From contig JASBNA010000024.1 in the NCBI GenBank assembly GCA_038087015.1, positions 124,001-188,000 of the forward strand: a DNA stretch of 64,000 bases. The letters are read 5' to 3'. A program made the translations under genes and the position numbers. This document shows positions 42,264 to 51,992 of the stretch, in pieces; within the stretch, counting starts at the first letter, position 1, and every line of letters starts with the position of its first letter. The notes beneath the pieces are model-generated. The model worked only from the letters and a program-made list of their open reading frames with translations. It ran no database searches and was not told the origin of the DNA. Source of the stretch: Cerrena zonata (Eukaryota; Basidiomycota; Agaricomycetes; Polyporales; Cerrenaceae).

Positions 42264-44090
42264 CTAATCATGATTTAAATGGTCTTCCATTTTGGCTAAC
42301 ATACCCAAACCATTAAAGTAGTTTTCCCAGTTTTCTTCTGTTTTGAAATTATCAACGTCTTCAAAATTAAATAAACTTGAAATGTAATCGTTATATTCAA
42401 TCCACTTATCTTCTTCTTCACATTTGAAACTCCAACTTGCTTTATAGGCACCACCTAAGGCACAGGCATTTGGAATTTCAACTTTGAAGTTACCATCGGT
42501 GGGGCCTAAAATAGAACCCATCTTTTTGATAATACTTAAGTTATTTGAAGCACCACCAACGTAATAAATTTTATGCGGTTTTGCAGTTAATGATTCAAAA
42601 GTTTGTTTTTTACCATCAGTGTATAATTCACCAAACCTTTGAGTTAAGTCTTGATAGATGGAGTTGAGTTTGGAAGAGTGCAAGTTTGAAGATGAGTCTT
42701 TAGATTGAGAATTGGTCAACATTGGGCCTGATCTTAATCTGCAACTTAAAGTTTGTGATTCCACAATTGATGATACGTCTTCTTCAATTTCCCAATCACC
42801 AACTTCAGTTAATTTATCATTAGAATCTAATTTAAATCTTTTAATTTGTGCAGACGCATTTGGAACAATTTCACCTAATGGGAAGTAAATACCTAGTTTA
42901 TCATCGAATCTTTTAGAAGAATCTAAAATTTCGTTAAATTTAGACCAATCATTTTGTTTTAAATGATATTTTTCATTAATTGAGTTACGAATACGTTCTC
43001 TTGCTAACGAACCATTACAATAACAAATCATACCCATATAATGGTTTGGCATCGTTGGATGTTTAAACAAATGATATTGAGAAGAAGGAGTATAATTTTC
43101 AGTAATTAATAAACAAGTGGTGGAAGTACCCAAACTAATCAAGATATCATTTTGTAATAAAGGTAATGAAATGATGGTAGCCAAGTTATCACCAGTGAAA
43201 GAGTATATATTAGTATTTCCACTGAAACCATATTTTTCAACGAAATAAGGAGAAATCTTTCCAATTGATTTATAACTGATTGGATTAATGTCACCTAATT
43301 TTGATTTCAATTCAGCCACACCCGATTGATAATCTTTATCTGAAGCACCATCAATTTTGGGGTGAACCCCGGCGGCAACTGCTAATAATTCATCATTATA
43401 AGAATTTTGAGAAATATCATAAACATTCATACCACAAGCGTCAGCTTGTTCAATATTGGTGATTGAACCTAACAAGACACTAGCGACAAAACTTGAAACC
43501 AAAGAAATTCTCTCAGTTTGACTATATAATTTTGGATTCAATCTAGTTGCTAATTTACGAATTTGTAAACCAGTAAATCTATAATGAGCTCTTGAACCGG
43601 TCAAATCAGCCAAATTATCTGCGCCCCCTACTGCATTTTCGAAATCTTTAATTTCTTTACCAGTAGAATGATCTTGCCAATTGGGAGAAGTTTTGAAAGA
43701 AAAAGCGTCGTCTAATTGACTAGAAAGATCTTGATTCGAATCCAAATTGGACAATAACTTTTTAGCATCAGCAGACCAATAGATTGAGCCATGTTGCATA
43801 CCAGAACCACTTACACCTTTAACTTTATCAAAGGGGAAGTTATCCTTTTTCATTTCATTAAAAACGTAATCAATCGAATCTAACCACATAAGTACTGGAG
43901 ATAAGATTTCCCCGGTTTCATCATTTTCAATAACTCCTTTATGAATTCCATATTTCTCTTTGAAAACCGAATCAAATTCAACGTTATAAGTATCTAAATG
44001 TTTTAAATTTTCATTACTAACAATAATTTTCAACTGTTGAGTTGATAAATCAAACCCCAAAAAAAGATTTGATTCTTGATTATAATTCAT
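42264..44090 (-). CDS. XKS1: D-xylulokinase
   Basis: FGGY-family kinase that phosphorylates D-xylulose to xylulose-5-phosphate, feeding xylose and arabitol carbon into the pentose phosphate pathway; cytosolic. It is close to Scheffersomyces XYL3: LFLGFDLSTQQLKIIVSNENL, NWQDHSTGKE, GSRAHYRFTGLQIRKL, FTGDNLATIISLPLL, LISLGTSTTCLLI and KIYYVGGASNN. I chose the ATG at 44090, eight residues before LFLGFDLS; the frame further upstream has no ATG. This start lies inside the last codons of SPC1 (11-bp overlap, different frame), so transcription must start within SPC1 or the mRNAs are joined. Confidence 0.94.
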   Translation of the reverse strand: MNYNQESNLFLGFDLSTQQLKIIVSNENLKHLDTYNVEFDSVFKEKYGIHKGVIENDETGEILSPVLMWLDSIDYVFNEMKKDNFPFDKVKGVSGSGMQHGSIYWSADAKKLLSNLDSNQDLSSQLDDAFSFKTSPNWQDHSTGKEIKDFENAVGGADNLADLTGSRAHYRFTGLQIRKLATRLNPKLYSQTERISLVSSFVASVLLGSITNIEQADACGMNVYDISQNSYNDELLAVAAGVHPKIDGASDKDYQSGVAELKSKLGDINPISYKSIGKISPYFVEKYGFSGNTNIYSFTGDNLATIISLPLLQNDILISLGTSTTCLLITENYTPSSQYHLFKHPTMPNHYMGMICYCNGSLARERIRNSINEKYHLKQNDWSKFNEILDSSKRFDDKLGIYFPLGEIVPNASAQIKRFKLDSNDKLTEVGDWEIEEDVSSIVESQTLSCRLRSGPMLTNSQSKDSSSNLHSSKLNSIYQDLTQRFGELYTDGKKQTFESLTAKPHKIYYVGGASNNLSIIKKMGSILGPTDGNFKVEIPNACALGGAYKASWSFKCEEEDKWIEYNDYISSLFNFEDVDNFKTEENWENYFNGLGMLAKMEDHLNHD

Positions 44091-44328
44091 ATTTGACTTG
44101 TTGCCAATTACTTGGGTTTTGATTATATTTAGGCCAAGCTGGTAAAACAATTAACCAGGATAATATGATAAAACTAGCAAATAAAATAACTAAATTAACA
44201 ACTGAGCCAGTTGAAAAACCAATAAGAAAACTAATTGGGATTGAAATGTAAGATAAAATAGAGATAATTGAATCAACCAATTTTTGACCTTCAAAATCAA
44301 TTGAGAATTCCAATAATGATAAATCCAT
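44080..44328 (-). CDS. SPC1: Signal peptidase complex subunit Spc1 (SPCS1)
   Basis: 82-aa ER membrane protein, a small accessory subunit of signal peptidase. It has a short cytosolic N-terminus with IDFEGQKL (family: F-I-D-F-x-G-Q), two transmembrane helices (about residues 22-42 and 46-65) separated by a tight turn, and then the diagnostic LPAWPKYNQNPSNWQ motif (LPAYPWYN in yeast). The ATG at 44328 is the first in frame. Its stop overlaps the start of XKS1 on the same strand. Confidence 0.88.
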   Translation of the reverse strand: MDLSLLEFSIDFEGQKLVDSIISILSYISIPISFLIGFSTGSVVNLVILFASFIILSWLIVLPAWPKYNQNPSNWQQVKYEL

Positions 44329-44753
44329 CACGTTTGATGTTGTGTAATAGCAAGTAAACGTAAGATTGTTATAAATTTTTAAACACGTCGGTATTTGCGA
44401 TATCCGTAAAAAGCTCCAACCTGTAAAATCTGTAAACGGGTAATCTGTAAATTAGTAACCTGCAAACTGCAAACTGCAACACCAACAATAAGCTATGAGC
44501 TGATTTTAAGGTTGCAAAGGTTATATCGTAAGACGTTCTGATGATCATTGAAAGCTTAAACCCCAGTATTTCCCCATACTGGTGAGGTTAAATCCGCGAC
44601 AGTCTACAAGGATAAGTGGTACGAGAGAATAAATAATTTATTGAATAAATAACGAATAAATAGAAATAAATAACATTCAAAGCATAACGTCATGTCATAA
44701 AGGGGAAGGAGGGGGGAATAGGAGAACTGAATAGAGATCTAATTGAAGAAAAT
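44329..44753. other. Intergenic region upstream of SPC1 with CTGTAAA/CTGCAAA repeats
   Basis: At 44421-44480 three copies of CTGTAAA (44421, 44430, 44445) are followed by CTGCAAA (44460, 44467) and CTGCAAC (44474). The cluster lies 93-152 bp upstream of SPC1, so it may be a promoter element array or a decayed simple repeat. The remainder flanks the 3' end of the HAP4-like gene. Confidence 0.65.
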
Positions 44754-45755
44754 CTATTTCCAATGATTATTATGGTTAATATTTTCATAATAATTAAGAT
44801 TGTTATCGATTAATTTTTCTTCTAAGAAATCGGTAACTTGATTATAATTATCTTCTTGTATAATACTCATAAGATCATCATTAGATTTACCAAAATCTTC
44901 AAAAGTGAAAGATTTCTTCGCAGTAGAAGCCGGCAAATCGTAAAATTTGAAAGGAGGTTGCAGGTGTAAATTATTTGAATATAAAATTGGTTTTGAATTT
45001 ATATTCATAAAAGAATTATTGGTGGATACTGTAGTGGATCTAGTCAAGGAGGTCATTAAGCTATTTTCATCACTTTCACTCATTGCCGAAGGAGACGTCG
45101 ATCTGGATAAATTAGGCGACTCAATATCTTCTTCGACCTCTTCTTCATCGGGCAACTCACCTTCTTCTTCAATTTGCGATAATAATTTAGCACTTTCATC
45201 ATCTAATTTGCTTGATGTATCGTCGAAATTTAAGTAATTGAAAAAATCATCTTGTTCGTACTTAGCACGATTCCAGAATTCGTCATCTTCTTCGTAATCA
45301 TCTTCTTCACTTAACATAGGACTCGAAGGATCATGGGTTAATCCGTTCATATTGGATATCAAATCATTCATTGGATCAACCAATTCATGATACGATCTTT
45401 TCCTGGTGCTTCCTTCATTATCCATATTAACACCTCCATTCAATACAATTTGACGCAATTGTTTATAATCATGAATCAAACAAAGCAAGTGACTTTTCAA
45501 TTGATAGTTTTCCTTATCAATGGACTTGATGTTTTTATTTAGCAAATTTATTTGAGGATTCTTCTTTTCCTTTTCCTTGGATTCTTCGGGATTCGACTCA
45601 ATTATTGAATTGATGGACTTTCTCTTCTTTATATTACATCCGGTTTTACGTCCATTCTTGGGTCTGGGGGGTAAAACCCATTCCTTCGACGTGGAGACGG
45701 TTGTTGTGGTTGGTGTTGGATTAGTCGATGGGAGTAACAGGGTGGCCAGGGTCAT
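44754..45755 (-). CDS. HAP4-like transcription factor (CCAAT-complex partner)
   Basis: 333 aa. KEWVLPPRPKNGRK at residues about 24-37 is the Hap4 signature (WVLPPRPKxGRK), which docks onto the Hap2/3/5 CCAAT-binding complex. In Candida this family (Hap41, Hap42, Hap43) controls respiration and iron responses; Hap43-type members follow the signature with a bZIP. Here the next residues (CNIKKRKSINSII, then a coil-like NKNIKSIDKENYQLKSHLL) look like a shortened or degenerate basic region plus coiled coil, lacking the NxxAQxxFR bZIP core. Acidic stretches around residues 150-220 are likely activation domains. I do not assign which paralogue it is. Confidence 0.8.
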   Translation of the reverse strand: MTLATLLLPSTNPTPTTTTVSTSKEWVLPPRPKNGRKTGCNIKKRKSINSIIESNPEESKEKEKKNPQINLLNKNIKSIDKENYQLKSHLLCLIHDYKQLRQIVLNGGVNMDNEGSTRKRSYHELVDPMNDLISNMNGLTHDPSSPMLSEEDDYEEDDEFWNRAKYEQDDFFNYLNFDDTSSKLDDESAKLLSQIEEEGELPDEEEVEEDIESPNLSRSTSPSAMSESDENSLMTSLTRSTTVSTNNSFMNINSKPILYSNNLHLQPPFKFYDLPASTAKKSFTFEDFGKSNDDLMSIIQEDNYNQVTDFLEEKLIDNNLNYYENINHNNHWK

Positions 45756-46458
45756 ATTCCATTAGACTTACAAAAGTTGACAACAAGAAAAGAACAAAAC
45801 CAAAAAAGAAAAAAGAACAGAACAAGAACCAAACAGTTATAGAAAAAACGTAATGAAAAAAAAAAAAAAAAAAACACAGACAATAAACCAAAATGAAAAA
45901 TTTCTAATAAAACAATTCTAACTCCTAGAAATCATTAATTTTATATATAAAGAAAGTTTTTTTAGAAAGCAATAAATACGCAATAAATAAAAAAAAAAGA
46001 ATATGATTATTAGACATTTCGGAAGACCAGTGCGGAAGTACTGAAAATTTTATGAATATTTGTGAGATTATTTATTCGATGCCGGTATTAGGAACATCCT
46101 TACACTAACACCAACCCCCATTAGCTATACCCTTGTGCTAATCACAATGCCAAAAGACCAACAATTATTCACTTATAATCCAACGTACAGCTAATACAAG
46201 GAGCGCAACAACAGGGATCACTGAATATTACTACATCCTCCCGGCATAAGGTTTCCGTATACCCTAAACGGATGCCCTCCCCCAGAGAGGGTCGTGTCCC
46301 GCGGCCGAGTCATCTGGTAACGGAATTTATCGGGTGGGCCCATAATACTAAACCTTTTGTGCGTTATTGGCTCAGCAAAATCCTCCTGATTACGTAAGGC
46401 GCGGGCGGGCGCTTATATAATCCCTCGGGAAACGGTTAAAACGAGTATTTGCAATTGT
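45756..46458. other. Promoter region of the HAP4-like gene
   Basis: 703 bp between the 3' end of HRQ1 and the HAP4-like start. Long A runs (45858-45874) lie near the start codon. A locally GC-rich block (46240-46420) includes ccctcccccagagaggg, which can fold as a hairpin, and gcgggcgggcgc. I see no gene. Confidence 0.5.
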
Positions 46459-49400
46459 TTACTTTTGAGAAATTTGAGACATTGGCTCGATGACTTGCAC
46501 GTCTTTACTCATTTTGATCCCACCGCTGCCGCTTCCGAGAATGGTGTCGGTGGCAATGGGAGGCATGTTGAGCTCAGGTCCGTCTTGAACTTGCTGTAAG
46601 GTTGATTGGTCAATGCCTAGTAGCACCCCGATGATTATAATTGACCCCGGTTTCAGAATCACTTGACTGAGCTCTTTACAGAAACTTCCGCATACGCATT
46701 TGGGACACCCCCATTCACAGTCACAGGTGGTGATGAGATCATAGGTGGCCCGTAGGATCTGATCAATGTATTCGAATGTCTTCAAGGAGATGCCGGTGCC
46801 CAAGCTGCCTCCTTTCAGATCGTAGAACACTAGCCGGGCAGGACGCCGGCGATTAGATAGTCTGGATGCAAATTCTTTTTCCGGGGCTTTACACTCGGTA
46901 CTCAATTCAACGTCTCCCAAGTCACTGCCAACACTACCGCTGATATAGACCGGTAAGACGTTCATGATGGCGTGTTGAGCAGCATGAATAGCACCGGCGC
47001 CATTCAAGTTCTTGTGTTTGATCAAATCAATTGCCCATTGCGGAATGTCTATCCAAAGCCCTTTGCTGTATAGTTTAATTGGCGGGTTTTTGACTTCAAT
47101 CGCTTCGAGGATCTCTCCGCGTCTGTTGATTTTGAAATACCCAAATACAATGATGATGATTTCAAAGCGACCGAAGAAAATCGGTACATCCTTACCGTTT
47201 TGCAAGCATTTGATCAATTCGATTTCAATGGGGTTCACGTCGGTGAAATCTCGCTGACTCGTAGTCCAGTCCACTTTAACGCGAACCACTTTGGCGTACT
47301 TCGACTCGTAGTTGAATTCCTTCACTAAGTAGGTTAGCCCTTGATGGAGGAAAATCGCTCCCTCGTAAAGGGTGAAACTGGTTCTCAGCGCTTCGATTTC
47401 TTCGATTATGAAATTTCGCTGGTTGGTTATATCAATAACTGCAAATTTTTCATCTTCAATTACTCGGATACTGAAACTCAAATGGGGGTTTTCAACTCGA
47501 CTAATGTAGGTTTCGTGGACTGAATCGTATTGGAGTTTCTCCGTAAGAGTTTGCTGGAATAATCTGTCGTCATTGCAAAACCAACTAACATCTTGTAATT
47601 TGATGCCGATTTCTTTAGCGCCACAATGTAAGTGATTCTCCAAAGCCATGGCATTCTGCCGGATTCCTTCGACACACGGGTCCTCGTAGTTTTTCTCAGT
47701 CAACTCTTGCGAATTCTTAATGTAATATTCATCGACTGGGGTATTCCCGGCAACAAATATCGCTAAACTACTCATTCCTGATCGACCGGCCCGACCAAAC
47801 TGTTGATGTAGATTCAGCTTCAGCATGGGGAACCCAACAGTCATCACGACATCCAATCCCGATAAATCAATCCCCAACTCTAATGCATTGGTGGCAATTA
47901 TGGCTTTCAATTTCCCTTCAAACATATTCCGTTCAATAACCCTTCGATCACCGGCGGAATAGCCCCCTCTGTATGACATAATATCCTCATTGCTGATCTC
48001 GGTGTCCCTGATTAGTTGCCTGACTTCCTTCATTAACATCTCACAGACTTGTCGAATCGGACAAAAAATTATACATTTAATATTGGGATGTTCACTCAAC
48101 AACCTGACTAATATCTTGGCCAGGGTGGGTATAATATGCTCTCTTGGGACCATTGGCTGGGGCCTGACCACTTCATTCGAGCTTTTTATCTGACTTTGGA
48201 TCTCCTCTCCTCTTTTGTTCATCAACGCTGATGGCTGCCATACGACTAATTTCTTCATCCCCATGGGACTACCATCGTCTTTAACATGAACAATCTCCTT
48301 TAAATCTGACAATCCACAAATTGTTCGAAAGTGGTTGGTTGGATTCAGAATCGTTGCCGAACACGAGATAAATTGTATATTATGCCCATAACCCGCAGTA
48401 TCGTTCACCAATAAATGATACTTGATTCGCTGCATTCGACTCATCACATAACTGACATTCACCCCAAATGTCCCCTTATATACGTGTAACTCATCCACAA
48501 CAACGTACTTCAATTTGAGTAGAAAATCTTCCCAGTCTCTTTGTTCTCCATACATCTTATCAAAATTCGGTAGAATCGATGCGTGGATCGTATCCGGGTT
48601 GGTGAAAATTATATCTGAATATCTTCTGACTCGTTTCCGTGTTTCGTACGGGGTATCTCCATCATATAAATCAATTAAGATTTTCCTTTTCTGCGTTAAA
48701 CTTGGAATATACTCTAAAAACGTCTCCAAGTGTCTTTTTTGATCCTGGGCTAAGGCTTTGGTTGGGAATATGAAAAACGCCGTCGTTGATCTTTTCTTTA
48801 TATTGGCTTCATTGGTGATATCCCATAGTAAGTCATTGATTATAGGGATCTGATAAATCAATGATTTCCCCAGCGATGTCAGTGTGGTTATTATAACATG
48901 CTTCCCATTATATGCATCATACATAATATGTTTCAATGCTTCAACTTGGTGTATATACAAATCCTTGCTTATATCGATTCCCTTATACTGAAATAATGCT
49001 TCTTCCAACTCCGGATGAATGATTTGAGTACCATCATCTGCATCTAACAGTAGTTCTGCCGTTCTAGCCGGGAGAGCTTCGTTCAAAATATGGGTCGATA
49101 CTATTTGATTTCTATAATTATCGGAAGTTTTCAAAGTATCAATCATCTTATCAACAGTTGGTTTCTCCGTGTGATCGTCCTTGGTATCACGTCGCTTCTT
49201 AAGTTGGTCAATTGGGTCTTCAAATTCAGGAGGTTTAGGAATGGAATTTCGACATTCGTCCTCGAATTTTTTTAATGGTTTATTAGACTTCAAGAATTCT
49301 CCAACATAATTCTCAAATTTCCGGTTTCTTGAATTTAAAATGTTCACGATTTGTGAGGTTGTAAGCAAGTCCATATTCATATCTTTATTTTCCAAGAAGA

Positions 49401-49887
49401 AATCATTGGTTTGCTTCTGTTTTTGTTTGGAATATTTTTGCCATCCTTTATTTGAAATCTTTGTACCAATACTGTTCATTTTCACATCTCGAAACTCAAA
49501 TATGAGTAGCTGATTGCCCTCCGACTGTTTCCGTTTATTTTGATTCTCAATATCCTCGTAAACTTCATCGATGCTTGATGCCTCCTTTTGCTTATACCCC
49601 TTTTCCCAGCTAAATTCAACTTTTTCAATAAGCCCTAATCTGACTTGATTTTCATCAACATAATCATAAAATATATCTCCGCGTGGAAATATGTTTTTAA
49701 TAACACTTAAATCTAGCTGACTGATGTCTTGATTCAATTTAGATATAACTTCAAATGTAGGGATGGTCGATCTCGAATGCGATGATAGGAAAGTTAAATG
49801 TGTATTTATCTGCTTGAACTTACCATACAATACCTTGAAAAGCTCGGGCCATCGATCTTGCGTACTTGACTTCAAATGCCTGTCCAT
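46459..49887 (-). CDS. HRQ1: RecQ4-type DNA helicase Hrq1
   Basis: 1142-aa 3'-5' DNA helicase (human RECQL4 relative, 1077 aa in S. cerevisiae) that works in interstrand-crosslink repair and telomere maintenance. The helicase core lies at about residues 310-720: Walker A around residue 335-343, a DELH box (VVDELHVYKGTFG), a SATI-type motif III (SCSATI) and QFGRAGRSG as motif VI. The C-terminal DUF1998 domain ends with a metal-binding Cys cluster CDCEWGCPKCVCGSFC. Codons 336 and 339 are CTG; read as Ser they restore the TSTSSGKS loop, otherwise Leu would break it. Confidence 0.93.
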   Translation of the reverse strand: MDRHLKSSTQDRWPELFKVLYGKFKQINTHLTFLSSHSRSTIPTFEVISKLNQDISQLDLSVIKNIFPRGDIFYDYVDENQVRLGLIEKVEFSWEKGYKQKEASSIDEVYEDIENQNKRKQSEGNQLLIFEFRDVKMNSIGTKISNKGWQKYSKQKQKQTNDFFLENKDMNMDLLTTSQIVNILNSRNRKFENYVGEFLKSNKPLKKFEDECRNSIPKPPEFEDPIDQLKKRRDTKDDHTEKPTVDKMIDTLKTSDNYRNQIVSTHILNEALPARTAELLLDADDGTQIIHPELEEALFQYKGIDISKDLYIHQVEALKHIMYDAYNGKHVIITTLTSLGKSLIYQIPIINDLLWDITNEANIKKRSTTAFFIFPTKALAQDQKRHLETFLEYIPSLTQKRKILIDLYDGDTPYETRKRVRRYSDIIFTNPDTIHASILPNFDKMYGEQRDWEDFLLKLKYVVVDELHVYKGTFGVNVSYVMSRMQRIKYHLLVNDTAGYGHNIQFISCSATILNPTNHFRTICGLSDLKEIVHVKDDGSPMGMKKLVVWQPSALMNKRGEEIQSQIKSSNEVVRPQPMVPREHIIPTLAKILVRLLSEHPNIKCIIFCPIRQVCEMLMKEVRQLIRDTEISNEDIMSYRGGYSAGDRRVIERNMFEGKLKAIIATNALELGIDLSGLDVVMTVGFPMLKLNLHQQFGRAGRSGMSSLAIFVAGNTPVDEYYIKNSQELTEKNYEDPCVEGIRQNAMALENHLHCGAKEIGIKLQDVSWFCNDDRLFQQTLTEKLQYDSVHETYISRVENPHLSFSIRVIEDEKFAVIDITNQRNFIIEEIEALRTSFTLYEGAIFLHQGLTYLVKEFNYESKYAKVVRVKVDWTTSQRDFTDVNPIEIELIKCLQNGKDVPIFFGRFEIIIIVFGYFKINRRGEILEAIEVKNPPIKLYSKGLWIDIPQWAIDLIKHKNLNGAGAIHAAQHAIMNVLPVYISGSVGSDLGDVELSTECKAPEKEFASRLSNRRRPARLVFYDLKGGSLGTGISLKTFEYIDQILRATYDLITTCDCEWGCPKCVCGSFCKELSQVILKPGSIIIIGVLLGIDQSTLQQVQDGPELNMPPIATDTILGSGSGGIKMSKDVQVIEPMSQISQK

Positions 49888-50272
49888 TTTCTCCCATTAT
49901 ACAAAAGCTTGAATGTCTTATCAGGGTCTTTGGCCTTGATTTTGACATATTTTTTTTTTCCCAGCCTTTGTTTGAAAATCCCGATCTGATCTCCAGATGT
50001 ACGGATGCGTCACTTCCAAAAAGGGTCTATGCTTATTTAAATTTTTTTGTGACCTACTCCAAGAAAAGAGCAATTCATATCGTCTAGTCGAAATATCTAA
50101 TACTGTTCAGTGGTTAATTCTACAGAATTCTTTTATATATGGTCTTCCACTCCTTGAAAGGCATTAGAATCAATATATAAACCAATTGAGTTTCCTCAGT
50201 TTTGAAATCGCTTGATCTTATACTGCTTTTTATCTTTTCATTGAATTTGGTACCAATTGCAACCTTTTTATA
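49888..50272. other. Divergent promoter region HRQ1 / GH5 glucosidase
   Basis: 385 bp. T-run at 49950-49959 near HRQ1; TATA-like tatatatgg near 50135. I see no gene. Confidence 0.5.
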
Positions 50273-51778
50273 ATGTTTTCCAAACTTAAAATTAAAAGTA
50301 GAGCTTCCGAGTTACCAGCCGCAGATCCACCAATCAACGAGGGTCAACCTCCCACCAAGAGACAAATATACCAATCCCGTCATAATTTTGGGGTCAATAT
50401 TGGTTCGTGTTTTGTGAATGAAAAATGGATTTTTGATGAAATTTTTATCGATGATACTGAATTCGAATTAGAAGCTGCTAAAAAATCGGTCAAGAAATTA
50501 GGCAAGGATGGAGCAAGAGAGAAATTTGAAAATCACTGGCAAGGTTTTATGTCTGATGATGATTGGAGTTGGTTGAAAGATCATCAAGTCACTGCTGTTA
50601 GAGTACCATTGGGTTATTGGCAAATTGACGGAGGGAAGTTTGCTGATGATACTAAGTTTGAGAAATATACAAAGGTATATGCTAATGCTTGGAACATTTT
50701 CAAATCACATTTTGTTGAAAAAGCCGCAGAACACGATATCGGGGTCTTAGTCGATATCCATGGTTTACCAGGTGGTGCAAATGGTGCTGACCATAGTGGT
50801 GAAAAGAATGGTGGCTCAGCCGATTTTTGGGAAGATTTCTCTGCTCAGGTACAAATGACTGAAGCTTTCAAATTCATTGCTCAAGATTTGGCTGATTATG
50901 AGAATATTATAGGAATTCAAATTGTTAATGAATCCGAATGGTCGGATGATGCTAAAAGACAAAAACAATATTACTCTGCTTCAATAAGAGAAATCCGTGA
51001 AGTTGATAGACAAATTCCAATTATAATATCTGATGGTTGGAATCCTCACCAATGGGTCCATTGGGTTCAAGAAAAACAAAATAGCATTGGTTATTTAGGA
51101 GTTGTTGTTGACCACCATGTTTATAGATGTTTCTCTGACGATGATAAAAATAAAGCACCAGAACAAATCATTGGTGATTTACAAGGTGACATTTTAACAA
51201 ATCTCAATGACAATGGTAGAGGTGTCGACTTTATGGTTGGTGAATACTCATGTGTTTTGGACGGTCAATCTTGGGACAAAAATGGTGCTAATGATAGAAG
51301 AGACCAATTGGTAATTGATTACGGTAATCACCAACTTCGTCATATTTCTGAAAGGGCCGGTTATGGTTCATTTTTCTGGACTTACAAATTCAAAAGTGGT
51401 AATGGTGGTGAATGGGATTTCAAAACCATGACTGACAAAGGTGCAATTAGACCTCCTTATAATAGTAAAGGTGATGAGCCAGATCAAGGTAAGTTTGAAG
51501 AAGTTTCGCGTGATGCTTACCACTCTCACTGTAATTATTGGAATAGTACCGATCCTAATGAACATTTCGAACACGAAAGATACTGGGATGGGTTCACTAA
51601 TGCTTGGGCTGACTCAATGGAATTTCATAAATTCAATGGTTCCATCATTGGAAGAAACGAGGCTTTAAAATTGGCAAGATTAGAAGAACACAAGAAAACT
51701 AAAGGTGAACTGAAACACCTTTGGGAATTCGAACAAGGTTATGATGCTGGTTTGAAAGAATTTCGTAATGCTTTGTAG
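50273..51778 (+). CDS. GH5 family glucan beta-glucosidase-like protein (YBR056W type)
   Basis: 501 aa, glycoside hydrolase family 5 fold. It has no signal peptide, unlike secreted exoglucanases of the Exg1 group, and groups with the cytosolic yeast protein YBR056W. Catalytic acid Glu in IQIVNESEWS and nucleophile Glu in FMVGEYSCVLDG are both present. HGLPGGANGADHSG and VDHHVYRCF are substrate-site motifs; FGVNIGSCFVNEKW begins the catalytic domain at about residue 38. Its cellular substrate is unknown; a beta-glucoside is the family inference. Confidence 0.85.
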   Translation: MFSKLKIKSRASELPAADPPINEGQPPTKRQIYQSRHNFGVNIGSCFVNEKWIFDEIFIDDTEFELEAAKKSVKKLGKDGAREKFENHWQGFMSDDDWSWLKDHQVTAVRVPLGYWQIDGGKFADDTKFEKYTKVYANAWNIFKSHFVEKAAEHDIGVLVDIHGLPGGANGADHSGEKNGGSADFWEDFSAQVQMTEAFKFIAQDLADYENIIGIQIVNESEWSDDAKRQKQYYSASIREIREVDRQIPIIISDGWNPHQWVHWVQEKQNSIGYLGVVVDHHVYRCFSDDDKNKAPEQIIGDLQGDILTNLNDNGRGVDFMVGEYSCVLDGQSWDKNGANDRRDQLVIDYGNHQLRHISERAGYGSFFWTYKFKSGNGGEWDFKTMTDKGAIRPPYNSKGDEPDQGKFEEVSRDAYHSHCNYWNSTDPNEHFEHERYWDGFTNAWADSMEFHKFNGSIIGRNEALKLARLEEHKKTKGELKHLWEFEQGYDAGLKEFRNAL

Positions 51779-51992
51779 AATATCTTATCTGGTTAACGTT
51801 TAAATTCTTATACTTCATCGTATAGTCTCTTGTAGCAGCCAAATCTTTTGATGTACGGGTGTTGTTCCCGCACCTAATTTTAAACTAATTTTAAACTAAG
51901 ACAAAAACTGTATAACTAATCGAATTGCCCTCGATCTATTTTATTCTAGAAATCAAATCTTTTAATAATTGTACATTCTATAGCATATTTCC

